Shown piece by piece: positions 34,636-43,554 of a DNA stretch of 64,000 bases. The stretch is from Azoarcus sp. (GTDB taxonomy: Bacteria; Pseudomonadota; Gammaproteobacteria; Burkholderiales; Rhodocyclaceae). The position numbers were made by a program, and so were the translations under genes. Location: contig JAUVVG010000003.1 in NCBI GenBank assembly GCA_030604735.1, forward strand, positions 82,987 through 146,986, read 5' to 3'. Every line of letters begins with the position of its first letter. Positions within the stretch are counted from its first letter, which is position 1. The notes beneath the pieces were generated by a model. It saw only the letters and a program-made list of their open reading frames with translations, did not search any database and had not been told where the DNA came from.

Positions 34636-37600
34636 TCAGGCGCGCTCGAGTTTCGCTGGCAAGCCGTTCCGGACCGATGCACCCGATACGGTATCCACCC
34701 AGGTAGCGCGGCCGCCACGGGTCGGGTCGGTCAGACCGATGTCGTTGAGATTGATGCCGGCCGAGAGCCACGGCTTGTCGGGCTGGCTGTCGGTGCCGAT
34801 ACGGTGGGCACGGGCGCCCAACTCCTTGTGGCCGAAGCCGTGTTCGACCGCGACCACGCCGCGCATCACGCCGTGGTGGGCGAGCACGGTGCACGCCGCC
34901 CGACCGCCCGGGGTCGCCAGCCAGGCGGTGTCCCCGGTCTTCAGCCCGAGGGCGGCCGCATCGTCGGGATGGACGATCACCGGGTTGTGCGGATGCAGGC
35001 CGGTGATCGGGGTGGCGATGCTGTAGGAGTTCTGCAGCGCCGACTTGAAGCTCATCACCAGCAGCGGCCACTCGGCCTCGGTGTGGATATCACGCATCGG
35101 GGTGCCGTCGCCGAAGGCCGGCGCTTGCCAGGTCGCGCAACCCGAGTAACGCTTGCCGGTCAGCGCATTCTTAGCCCCGCCGACATGCTCGCTATATACC
35201 CACAAGGTGTTGCGGAAGCGGTTGGCCTGCCAGTCGGGCTGGTTCGCATCCTGCGCCTGGTTCGCAGGCTGATAGCGACCGCCACGCGTGTAGAGCAACG
35301 CGACCTTGCGCCATTCCTCGGGCTTGAGTACCGCTTCCAGCTGGGGACGGATCCGCTCGACCCCGGACAAGGCGATGTCCTCGTCGCTGGCGTCTCCCAC
35401 CGGTTCGCCGGCGAACGCGGCATTGGCGCCGGCACGCAGATACCAGTCTTCCGGGCGTTCCAGCGGCAGGCGGGTGCCGTCGGCGTCGGACAAGCCCTCT
35501 GGTCCGAACCCGGGCAGATCCATCGCCTTGGCCAGCGCAAAAATGAAGGTTTCCATCGTGATCGGCTGTCCGTCCGGGGTTTTCGCGGTGCGCGGCTCGA
35601 CCACCGGCCAGCGCGCGGTCAGCGAGCGGGTCGGCACGCCGTTCCAGGCGCCGGCCCAGCCCCAGCTCTCGTACATCATCGCATCGGGCACGATGTAGTC
35701 GGCATAGGCGTTGCTCTCGTTGATCAGTGCATCGATGGAAATCAACAACGGGAGCTTCTTGGGATCGGCGAGGTCCTGACCGAAGCGCTCGCGCAGGCCC
35801 GGAATGCCATACACCGGGTTGGCCATCCACAGGATCAGCGCCTTGAGGCTGTAGGGATAGCCGCCGAAGGTACTGGCGAAGAACTCGGTGCCCAGGCCCG
35901 GGGCGGCCGGATACCACTGGTCGCTCGCCGGGTAGGCCTTGCCGGCCTCGCGTTTGCGGGCGAACTCGGCGGTGCGCTCGTAGGGCATGTTGCGCCCCAA
36001 CGGCGTCCCGCGCGGCTGGATCTTGCCAGGAAAGTCGATCAGGTCGTAGCGTGGGCCGGGCGCGACGTTGGCGAAACCGCCGCCATTCATCACGTAGCCG
36101 CCCTTGTAGTTGAGGTTGCCGATCAGGGTGTTCAGCGTCGCCACCGCATAGGCGTTGTAGAAACCCGACCCTGACATCATGCCGCCATGCGCGATCGCGC
36201 AGGCACGCCGACCATGGCTGGAAAACGCGTCCGCCAGCCCGGCGATCACCTCGACCGGAATGCCGCAATCGGCCGAATACTGTTCTAGGCTCATCGCCAT
36301 CGCCGAATCGCGCAACAATTCGAAGCCGGTCCGAACCCGCAGCGACTTGTCGCCAACCGTCAGCACGGTATCGACTTCCAGCGATGCCGGCGCGGCGGTG
36401 TCGGCCACCGGCATCGGCACGCCATCCGGCCCCATCACCAGATAGGGGTCGTCTTCACCGTAACGCTCCTTGCCTTCCGGCAACGCCATGCCGATGTCCG
36501 ACCCGCGCAGGCAGCGCCCCTCGCGCGGGTGGCCCGGCTCGACGATAACCAGCCAGGTCGCATTGGTGAAGGACGGTTCGCCGTTTGCTTCGGCCACCTG
36601 GATGCTCGGGTTGGCGAGATAGGCAGTATTGACCCGGCCGTGCTCGAACAGCCAGCGCATCATGCCGAGCAGCAAGGCACCGTCGGTTCCCGGCTTGATC
36701 GGCACCCAGCGGCCCTGTTCACCCGAGGCGCGGTTGTCGGCGTTGGTCAGTACCGGATCGACCACCACATACTCCAGCCTGCCGTCGGCACGCCCCTCGG
36801 CCAGCAACTGGCCAGTGCGCTTGAACGGGTTACCGGCATTACCCGGGGCAGTACCGATGAACATCACGAACTCGGCATTGGCCAGATCCGGTTTGCCGTG
36901 GGGCATGGCACGGTGGTCGCCGAACAGCGCCGCGGTACCGGAGCGGTAGGATCCACCACAGTACGCGCCATGACCGACGTAGTTCTGGGTGCCGTAGGCC
37001 TGCTGCCAGAAGCGTCGGCCGAGCAGATCGCGCCCGTCATTGACGCTGACGATGTGGCCGACCTGATTCACCTTCGGGCCATAGGCCGGGTTGTCCGGGT
37101 CGATCGGGGTGTCGAGGTCGCGCAAGGCGCGCAGCCCATCGACATGGCCCTCGCCGAACAGGTCGCCGCCCTCGACGATCTCCTGCACCAGTTGCTCGAA
37201 AGAGATCGGCGCCCACTGCCCGGAATTGCGCGGGCCGACCCGCTTGAGCGGAGTCAGCACCCGGAACGGCGAGTCGATCTGGGCCAGCGCGGCATTGCCG
37301 CGGCCGCAGGTCGTCGAGCGCCCGGCCAGGCCCTGGTCCTCAAAGCGCGACAGCGCGATGAAGCTTTCCTTGACGCTCGCCTTCATCGGCAAGTGCGGCT
37401 CGGTGGACAGCGGGTTGTACGGGTTGCCCGCGACCCTGAGCACCTGGCCGGTGGTCTTGTCCACCCGCACCCGCACCCCACACAAGGTGGTGCAGCCCAG
37501 GCAGCCGGTGTAGCTCACCTGCTGGTTCGGATTGGGCTCGAACGCACCGGTCTTGGCATCGACCCGGAACTCGGGCTCGAGCGCGCGACCGTGGATGTTG

Positions 37601-37722
37601 TGATGCGCCTCGTCCTTCTCCCCGGTGAAATTCTCGACCATGCGGCCGAAGGTCTGCGAGAAGCCGGCGGCAAAGGCGGCCAGGCCGCCGGCGGCGATCA
37701 GGTCACGACGTTGGACTTTCAT
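34636..37722 (-). CDS. ttrA: tetrathionate reductase catalytic subunit TtrA
   Basis: A 1028-residue molybdopterin oxidoreductase exported by the Tat route (RRDLIAAGG at residues 5-13). A [4Fe-4S] site is formed by Cys74, Cys77 and Cys81 (CLGCTTLC) with Cys139. The metal-ligand region is GHGAYCGGSYRSG, in which Cys would bind Mo, consistent with TtrA. It reduces tetrathionate to thiosulfate in the periplasm. It is third in the ttrBCA operon, 59 bp after ttrC, and ends before a terminator. Length fits TtrA. Confidence 0.93.
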   Translation of the reverse strand: MKVQRRDLIAAGGLAAFAAGFSQTFGRMVENFTGEKDEAHHNIHGRALEPEFRVDAKTGAFEPNPNQQVSYTGCLGCTTLCGVRVRVDKTTGQVLRVAGNPYNPLSTEPHLPMKASVKESFIALSRFEDQGLAGRSTTCGRGNAALAQIDSPFRVLTPLKRVGPRNSGQWAPISFEQLVQEIVEGGDLFGEGHVDGLRALRDLDTPIDPDNPAYGPKVNQVGHIVSVNDGRDLLGRRFWQQAYGTQNYVGHGAYCGGSYRSGTAALFGDHRAMPHGKPDLANAEFVMFIGTAPGNAGNPFKRTGQLLAEGRADGRLEYVVVDPVLTNADNRASGEQGRWVPIKPGTDGALLLGMMRWLFEHGRVNTAYLANPSIQVAEANGEPSFTNATWLVIVEPGHPREGRCLRGSDIGMALPEGKERYGEDDPYLVMGPDGVPMPVADTAAPASLEVDTVLTVGDKSLRVRTGFELLRDSAMAMSLEQYSADCGIPVEVIAGLADAFSSHGRRACAIAHGGMMSGSGFYNAYAVATLNTLIGNLNYKGGYVMNGGGFANVAPGPRYDLIDFPGKIQPRGTPLGRNMPYERTAEFARKREAGKAYPASDQWYPAAPGLGTEFFASTFGGYPYSLKALILWMANPVYGIPGLRERFGQDLADPKKLPLLISIDALINESNAYADYIVPDAMMYESWGWAGAWNGVPTRSLTARWPVVEPRTAKTPDGQPITMETFIFALAKAMDLPGFGPEGLSDADGTRLPLERPEDWYLRAGANAAFAGEPVGDASDEDIALSGVERIRPQLEAVLKPEEWRKVALLYTRGGRYQPANQAQDANQPDWQANRFRNTLWVYSEHVGGAKNALTGKRYSGCATWQAPAFGDGTPMRDIHTEAEWPLLVMSFKSALQNSYSIATPITGLHPHNPVIVHPDDAAALGLKTGDTAWLATPGGRAACTVLAHHGVMRGVVAVEHGFGHKELGARAHRIGTDSQPDKPWLSAGINLNDIGLTDPTRGGRATWVDTVSGASVRNGLPAKLERA

Positions 37723-37781
37723 GATGTTCTCCTTGAGCCGCGCCGAACGCTATCGACGCGGCAATGATTCGGTTCGGAAGC

Positions 37782-38876
37782 TCAGGCGCCCTGGCGGATC
37801 GGTCCCGCAAGACGGTCCAGCGGCAGCAAGGTGGTGATCAGGATCAGCAGGAACACCCACAAACCGGCGGTACCGACGATGCCCATCAGGCCTTCAGGGC
37901 CGAGCGGCAGCGAGTAGCTGTAGTAACCGGCACCGGTTTTCGGAACCTCCTGGCCACCGATGAAGATGGTCCAGCGCATCATCCAGGCCGAGTGCAGCGC
38001 CAGCAGGCCGATCAGCAGGCCGGAGCCCGGACGCCACCAGGCCAGCGCCAGCGTCAGCACCGTCGCACCCGCTGCCCAGGCTGCGCTCAGCCGCCAGTTG
38101 GCCGCCGGCGCCACCTGGGTCAGGGCTTCGGCGTGGACCGGACTGAGGCCGGACAAGCCGAGCGCGAGCCAGAGGGCACCGACACCGAGGGCGACCACCT
38201 GGGTCACGGCCAAGACCTTGGCCAGCCGGCCGACCGCAGACGGGTCGTTACGGGGTCCGAAGCGGTTGAACAACAGCGTCAGACCGACCGCGCCGGCCAC
38301 CGCGGTGATGAAGAACTGCACCGGAAGCAACGGGGTGTACCACAGCGGGCGGGCACGGATCACCATCACCTCGACCCCGGTGTAGAGCGCAACCAGCGCG
38401 GACCCGACGAAGGCGACCACCGCCGCGCCGACCAGCGCGCGCCGACACTCGTGGCCACCATAGGCGAGCACCCCCGCCAGACCAGCTAGCCTGCCGCCGC
38501 TTCTGGCATGGTCGGCGAGCAAGGGCCGGAACGCCAGCCAGGCATACAGCACCAGCCCACCGAGATAGACCGGGATGAAGAACGCGCCCCACGACATCCA
38601 CGAGCTCGGCGTAAAGTAGGCATAGAAATGCCAGAAACGTCCGGGCTGGTGCAGATCGGCCAACAAGGCCACCGGCGCGGTCAGGCCGCACACCAGCGCA
38701 CCGAGCAAGGCCAGGCGCGAAATGCCTTCCCAGTTCGGGCGGCGGAACACGATGCCGGGCAGTGACAGCAGAAAGGCGCCGTAGGACAGCCCGATCAGAA
38801 AGAAGTAGGACACCGCCCACGGCAGCCACGCGACTTCGCGGGTGACGTTGATGGTTTCGACGATCGCGGAATTCAT
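37782..38876 (-). CDS. ttrC: tetrathionate reductase membrane subunit TtrC (NrfD family)
   Basis: A 364-residue inner-membrane protein with nine or so helices of the NrfD/PsrC family, which oxidises quinol and passes electrons to TtrB. The N-terminal segment WLPWAVSYFFLIGLSYGAF and YFTPSSWMSWGAFFIP are characteristic. The ATG at 38876 lies 12 bp after the ttrB stop, so the two are translated as one unit. It anchors the TtrAB dimer on the periplasmic side. No heme-binding motif is evident, as expected for the family. Confidence 0.9.
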   Translation of the reverse strand: MNSAIVETINVTREVAWLPWAVSYFFLIGLSYGAFLLSLPGIVFRRPNWEGISRLALLGALVCGLTAPVALLADLHQPGRFWHFYAYFTPSSWMSWGAFFIPVYLGGLVLYAWLAFRPLLADHARSGGRLAGLAGVLAYGGHECRRALVGAAVVAFVGSALVALYTGVEVMVIRARPLWYTPLLPVQFFITAVAGAVGLTLLFNRFGPRNDPSAVGRLAKVLAVTQVVALGVGALWLALGLSGLSPVHAEALTQVAPAANWRLSAAWAAGATVLTLALAWWRPGSGLLIGLLALHSAWMMRWTIFIGGQEVPKTGAGYYSYSLPLGPEGLMGIVGTAGLWVFLLILITTLLPLDRLAGPIRQGA

Positions 38877-38888
38877 GATGACGACTCC

Positions 38889-39641
38889 TCAAACATGGGA
38901 AGCACGCGGCTTCCACAGACTGCCCTGTCCTTGCACCTTGCCCTCGAAACGTTCGTCGAGGCCGATGTAGAACACTTGCGGCGCGGTTTTCTGCTCCGGC
39001 TTGAGCACTTTCAACGCGCTGCCCGCCTCGTCCAGCCTGCGCCGGAGTTCGCCCTGCGGGTCGTTCAGTTCGCCGAAGATGCGCGCACCGCCGACACAGG
39101 TCTCGACGCAGGCCGGCAACAGCCCGGCATCGACCCGGTGAGCACAGAAGGTGCACTTGTCGGCTTTCTGCGTGTCATGGTTGATGAAGCGCGCATCGTA
39201 GGGGCAGGCCTGCACGCAATAGCCGCAGCCGACGCAGCGATCGGCATCGACCAGCACCATGCCGTCGTCGCGCTTGAAGGTCGCGCTGACCGGGCACACC
39301 GGCACGCAAGGCGGCTCGTCACAGTGGTTGCACAGCCTCGGCAACACATAGGTGCCGGCCGGCTGGTCGCCATCGGTGACCTGCACGCTGTAAGTCGAGA
39401 CCACGGTGCGGAAGCTGCCTTCCGGTACCGCGTTCTCCTGGATGCAGGCGACGGTGCAGGCCTGGCAGCCAATGCAGCGCCGGACATCGACCAGCATGCC
39501 CCAGTGATGCGGGCTACCGCTCTTGGCCAGCGCCGCACCCGGCACGGCCGCAGCGGCGGTGAGCACCGGCACGCCGCGCAAGAACGCGCGCCGCGACTGC
39601 GAGCAGGCGCCGGTTTCGGGGGTGATTTCAAAGATTTTCAT
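38889..39641 (-). CDS. ttrB: tetrathionate reductase iron-sulfur subunit TtrB
   Basis: A 250-residue ferredoxin-like subunit with a Tat-type signal (SRRAFLRG near residues 16-23). Cysteine groups for four [4Fe-4S] clusters are present: CIGCQACTVAC, CNHCDEPPCVPVC, CVGCGYCVQACPYDA and CTFCAHR with CVETC. It passes electrons from TtrC to TtrA. It is the first gene of ttrBCA. The ATG at 39641 is preceded by a purine-rich stretch (GAACAGGAG), a good ribosome site. The upstream gap holds an FNR-like dyad. Confidence 0.93.
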   Translation of the reverse strand: MKIFEITPETGACSQSRRAFLRGVPVLTAAAAVPGAALAKSGSPHHWGMLVDVRRCIGCQACTVACIQENAVPEGSFRTVVSTYSVQVTDGDQPAGTYVLPRLCNHCDEPPCVPVCPVSATFKRDDGMVLVDADRCVGCGYCVQACPYDARFINHDTQKADKCTFCAHRVDAGLLPACVETCVGGARIFGELNDPQGELRRRLDEAGSALKVLKPEQKTAPQVFYIGLDERFEGKVQGQGSLWKPRASHV

Positions 39642-39766
39642 GGCTACGCTCCTGTTCCCTTCGGGAAGTCGTAGCCAGATTACGCCCCGTTCGACCCCGA
39701 TCGAATCAGGGTTATTGGGAAGCGGAATAGATGGTTTTACCTAATTTGGCGGCTTATCTGCGGCGG

Positions 39767-39784
39767 GGTTGACCTGCGTCAACC
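39767..39784. promoter_or_regulatory. FNR/CRP-family dyad upstream of ttrB
   Basis: GGTTGAC-CTGC-GTCAACC is a perfect 7-bp dyad with a 4-base spacer. The core TTGAC-N4-GTCAA differs from the FNR consensus only in the last base of each half. The centre is about 134 bases upstream of the ttrB start. In enteric bacteria ttr genes need FNR, so an Fnr/Anr/Dnr-like activator is the best guess. The rest of the 39642-39934 gap holds no gene apart from the minisatellite. Confidence 0.5.
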
Positions 39785-39870
39785 GGGGCCGCCCTGTCCA
39801 ACGAGCCGCCCGACTGCGGACCCAGTCGCATGGATGAAGATGCAGCCCACATAGACGCTACCGCTTGGAG

Positions 39871-39930
39871 CTTGCGATTTGCGACCTGCGACCTGCGACC
39901 TGCGACCTGCGGCTTTCGGCTTTCGGCTCA
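39871..39930. repeat. 7-bp-period minisatellite after the alkyltransferase gene
   Basis: A 60-base run of 7-base units: GCGATTT once, GCGACCT four times in a row (39881-39908), then GGCTTTC twice and GGCTCAG. It begins a few bases after the stop of the AraC-alkyltransferase gene on the minus strand. Such GCGACCT/AGGTCGC arrays are seen between genes in many GC-rich proteobacteria. No spacers or palindromic repeats of CRISPR type are present. Confidence 0.85.
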
Positions 39931-39934
39931 GCGC

Positions 39935-40915
39935 TTACGCGCTGCAACCCTCTTCCGGTTCGCGTCGAACCGCCTCCCAGCCCAGCATCGCCTGTTTGCG
40001 CACGCAGCCCCAGCGGTACTGGCCGGTTTCGCCGGACTCGCGGATCACCCGATGGCATGGAATCAGATACGCGACCGTGTTGGCCGCGACCGCCGACCCC
40101 ACTGCACGGGCGGCGCGGGGCGAGCCGATGCGCGAGGCCAACGCGCCGTACGAGACGGTCTCGCCCGGCGCAATCCGCAGCAAAGCCTCCCACACCTGAA
40201 TCTGGAAATTGGTCCCTCGCAGCAACAGGTGGAGCCGCCCCCGGACCGGCGTCGACGGAAAGATCGTCGCCAGCCATGACCGCGCTCCGGCGTCATCGCG
40301 CGATACCGTCGCGGCAGGCCAGCGTCGCGCGACATCCGCAACCAGCGGGTCACCAAAGTCCGGAACCGTTTCCTGCGCCGCGCCTTGAATTCCGTGGGTG
40401 TCCATGCAAGTGTCCATCTCCCCACAGCTACGCCGCGGCTCGCCCTCGCCCGGGTCGATCAGCGCATGCGCGTCATGGAATGACAGTTCGCAGACCCCCC
40501 TGGTCGACCAGACAATGGTAGCGGGGCCGAAAGGGGACGCCGCCACGCCACAGCGCAAGGACAGTCCGGCACCGCCGGAGCGGATCTCACCCGGCGTCAG
40601 CGCCTCGCAACTGACCATCAGGTCATGCAGCCGACTGACGCTGCTCAAACCAAGGTCGTCGCTGATCTCGAGCAGGCTGTCCGCACGCCCCAGGGCTTGG
40701 CGCACCCGGGCCCGGGTCAACGACTGCAGAAAGCGCTTGGGCGACACCCCCGCCCAGGCCGAGAACACCCGCTGCAGATGACCGGGACTGACGCCGACCG
40801 CGGAAGCGATCTCGTCCAGGTCGGGCTGGGCCATCACCCGCGCGCGGATGAAACCGATCGCCGCGGCGACCAGTGCGTAATCGCGTGATTGATCATCAAG
40901 CAGGCTAATCGTCAT
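39935..40915 (-). CDS. AraC-type regulator fused to O6-alkylguanine-DNA alkyltransferase (Ada-like, no Zn domain)
   Basis: A 326-residue protein with an AraC helix-turn-helix region at about 15-110 (DLDEIASAVGVSPGHLQRVFSAWAGVSPKRFLQ split over two helices) and a methylated-DNA cysteine methyltransferase domain at about 155-320. The acceptor Cys is in IPCHRVIRESG, with the DNA-contacting GSPRAARAVGSAVAAN before it. It repairs O6-alkylguanine by suicidal methyl transfer. Unlike E. coli Ada it lacks the N-terminal four-cysteine zinc domain that senses phosphotriesters, so its regulatory trigger must differ. The ATG at 40915 has a CAGGATC site. Single gene. Confidence 0.9.
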   Translation of the reverse strand: MTISLLDDQSRDYALVAAAIGFIRARVMAQPDLDEIASAVGVSPGHLQRVFSAWAGVSPKRFLQSLTRARVRQALGRADSLLEISDDLGLSSVSRLHDLMVSCEALTPGEIRSGGAGLSLRCGVAASPFGPATIVWSTRGVCELSFHDAHALIDPGEGEPRRSCGEMDTCMDTHGIQGAAQETVPDFGDPLVADVARRWPAATVSRDDAGARSWLATIFPSTPVRGRLHLLLRGTNFQIQVWEALLRIAPGETVSYGALASRIGSPRAARAVGSAVAANTVAYLIPCHRVIRESGETGQYRWGCVRKQAMLGWEAVRREPEEGCSA

Positions 40916-41180
40916 CGAGTTGATCCTGGGAATAGGGACGGGCCCAGTTTCTACCGGCTGGGCACTGGGTCGCAATCCGAATCTTGATTGCCGGCCGCAC
41001 AGCGTCTTCTTCACTGGGAGCGCCCATCGCAAAGCATCACCCGGCAGCGCTCACGCACAACGAAAACTGATCCGCATCAACCCGAACGGCGCCGATCTGA
41101 GCTAGCCTCCCGGATAAACCGCTTTCGCCACGCAGCATCCGCACCGCGTGCGCCAGAGACCACACCGCTGAGGAAAAATC

Positions 41181-43325
41181 TTGTCCACTGGCCTGGCCGA
41201 GCGGGTCTTCGGCCCCATCAGCCGATTGCTCGACCGTCTGCCCTACGCGTCGAAGTTTGGTGCCATCTTTGCCGTGCTGCTGATCGGCAATGCGATCCTG
41301 TTCGTCCAGCTGTATGGGCACTCGACCCGGGAGTTGCGCTCGGCCGAGCGCCAGCTCGAAGGCCTCGACCTGTTCGATCAGGGACTGGAACTGGTGCTGG
41401 CGGCACAGGTGCATCGCGGCCTGTCGACCGGCTACATCAGCGGCGAGGTCGACATGGGCGAGCGCATGACGCATGCGCGTGCGGTGCTCGCCGAGCGGCT
41501 GACGCTACTCGACCGACGGTTGAAGGCGAATGCGGCGTGGGCATCGCTGTACGACGGCTGGAAGCCGATTCGTACCGAGCTCGACATGCTGGTCGAGCAT
41601 GGACTGCACATGTCGTCGGCGGACAATTTCCACTTCCATACCCGCGCGATCGGCCTCGCACTGTCCTGGATGATGGATCTGACCGATGTTGCCGGCCTGT
41701 ACAACCACGCCGATCCGTTGCGGCAGAACCTGCAGTCCGCGTCGCTGCGAACCGTACCGGCCCTGATCGAGGCAATGGGGCAATTGCGTGGCCTGGTCAC
41801 CGGCTACCTCGCCCAGGCACGCGCGAACCCAGCGGTCGAGCGCAGCATCCTGCTCAAGCTCGGGGAACTCCGCCTGATCGAAGGCGAACTGAACTCACGT
41901 CTGGAAAAGGTCGCCCGACACAGCCCCGAGCTCGCCGGAGCTGTCGCATCCGCGCTCGGCGAACTCTTCGAGGCGACCGAGCGGATCCGGGCGGCGATCA
42001 ACGACGAGGTGATCGCCGGCCGCTTCGGCCTGGGTGCCTCCGAGTATTTCGACCTCAACACGGCGGCGATCGCGCTGGCGCTCTCCCATTACCACGAACT
42101 GCTGGAACCGGCGGTACGTGATCAGCTGAACACACATGTCGCCGGCTCGCGTTCCGCCCAGGCCGGGCATCTGCTGATCGCCGGAGGCATCATCCTGCTG
42201 GCCGCCTATCTGTTCGGTGGAATCTACCACTCCATCCGCCGCTCGGTGGCCGAACTGGTAGACGGCGCGCACCGCTTTGGCGAAGGCCGGCTGGACGGCA
42301 CGGTGATGCTGAGCGCGAACGACGAATTGCGCCAAGTGGCCGAGCGGATGAATGCGATGGCGCGCGAGCTCTCGGCCGACATCACCGCGCTGGAGCAGGC
42401 ACGTGCCCAGCTCGAACTCGCCGCCAGCGTGTTCTCGCATGCGCGCGAGGGCATCGCGATCACCGATGCCGATGGCACCATCCTCGATGTGAACGAGGCC
42501 TTTACCCGCATCACCGGCTACGCGCGCGAGGAGGTCGTCGGCCACACGCCGCGGCTCCTCAAGTCCGGACACCAGGACGACGATTTCTACACCCGGATGT
42601 GGCGGGAACTACAGTCCGTCGGACACTGGTCGGGCGAAATCTGGAATCGCCACAAATCAGGCAAGACCTATCCCGAAATGCTGACCATCGCCGCGGTGCG
42701 AGACGACGACGAGCGGATCACCGGCTACGTCTCGCTGTTCACCGACATCACCCGCCAGAAGGCGGACGAATTACGTCTTCGGCAGATGGCCCACTTCGAT
42801 CCGCTGACCGGGCTGGCCAACCGCATCCTGCTGATCGACCGGCTGGAACAGGCGCTGGCGCGCAACCGGCGTGGTGGCGCGCTCTTCGCGGTCGCCTACA
42901 TCGATCTGGATGGTTTCAAGGCGATCAACGACTTGCACGGTCATCACATGGGCGACCACCTGCTGATCACGCTGGCACGCCGGATGAAAGCCTGCCTGCG
43001 CGCGCACGACACCGTGGCCCGGCTCGGTGGTGACGAATTCGTGGTGCTGCTCACCGAACTGCACGACCTGGAATTGGCGAAGACCCTGGTCGAACGCTTG
43101 CTCGAACAGCTGCAACAGCCGGTGGAAATCGATGGCCTGCGTCTGCAGGTGTCCGGCAGCATCGGTATCGCGGTCAATAATCCCGGCGCCGACGTGGACG
43201 CAGACCGCCTGTTGCGTCATGCCGACCACGCAATGTACCAGGCCAAGTCCAGCGGCAAGAATCGCTTCTGCGTCTTCGCCGGCATGCAGGCCGAGGCGGA
43301 GGCGACCCCGGATCATGCGGGTTGA
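41181..43325 (+). CDS. membrane-bound PAS-GGDEF diguanylate cyclase with NIT-like sensor
   Basis: A 714-residue signalling protein: membrane helix (about 27-46), a long all-helical periplasmic sensor (about 50-330) resembling the NIT nitrate/nitrite-type domain, a second helix (about 333-352), HAMP-like segment (about 353-410), PAS (about 415-535) and GGDEF. The cyclase motif GGDEF is at 616-620, with an inhibitory RAHD motif just before it, so it is probably an active, feedback-inhibited c-di-GMP synthase. No EAL is present. The start is TTG at 41181, preceded by GAGGAAAAATC, a good ribosome site. Confidence 0.88.
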   Translation: MSTGLAERVFGPISRLLDRLPYASKFGAIFAVLLIGNAILFVQLYGHSTRELRSAERQLEGLDLFDQGLELVLAAQVHRGLSTGYISGEVDMGERMTHARAVLAERLTLLDRRLKANAAWASLYDGWKPIRTELDMLVEHGLHMSSADNFHFHTRAIGLALSWMMDLTDVAGLYNHADPLRQNLQSASLRTVPALIEAMGQLRGLVTGYLAQARANPAVERSILLKLGELRLIEGELNSRLEKVARHSPELAGAVASALGELFEATERIRAAINDEVIAGRFGLGASEYFDLNTAAIALALSHYHELLEPAVRDQLNTHVAGSRSAQAGHLLIAGGIILLAAYLFGGIYHSIRRSVAELVDGAHRFGEGRLDGTVMLSANDELRQVAERMNAMARELSADITALEQARAQLELAASVFSHAREGIAITDADGTILDVNEAFTRITGYAREEVVGHTPRLLKSGHQDDDFYTRMWRELQSVGHWSGEIWNRHKSGKTYPEMLTIAAVRDDDERITGYVSLFTDITRQKADELRLRQMAHFDPLTGLANRILLIDRLEQALARNRRGGALFAVAYIDLDGFKAINDLHGHHMGDHLLITLARRMKACLRAHDTVARLGGDEFVVLLTELHDLELAKTLVERLLEQLQQPVEIDGLRLQVSGSIGIAVNNPGADVDADRLLRHADHAMYQAKSSGKNRFCVFAGMQAEAEATPDHAG

Positions 43326-43554
43326 CCCTGATGCCGGCATGGACAGAGGCACTCGCTTGGTGCATAGTGCGCACCGACCGGCCAATATCAGGCTTCGCTG
43401 AAACACGACCACTCCGGGTATCGCGTCAAGTCGCCTACCCGTGCGTGGCTCCCGCATCGACACCGCCCGCGCAACGACTCTCGCGACCTTGATCCAGACG
43501 CCTTTCCCGTCCTCCTCGACTTCGCCCTCTGTGCCGTCTTCCGCAACGCCCGCG

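Noticed and set aside
39871..39930. Possible CRISPR array
   Set aside because: The units are 7 bp with no spacers and no cas genes nearby, so it is a minisatellite.
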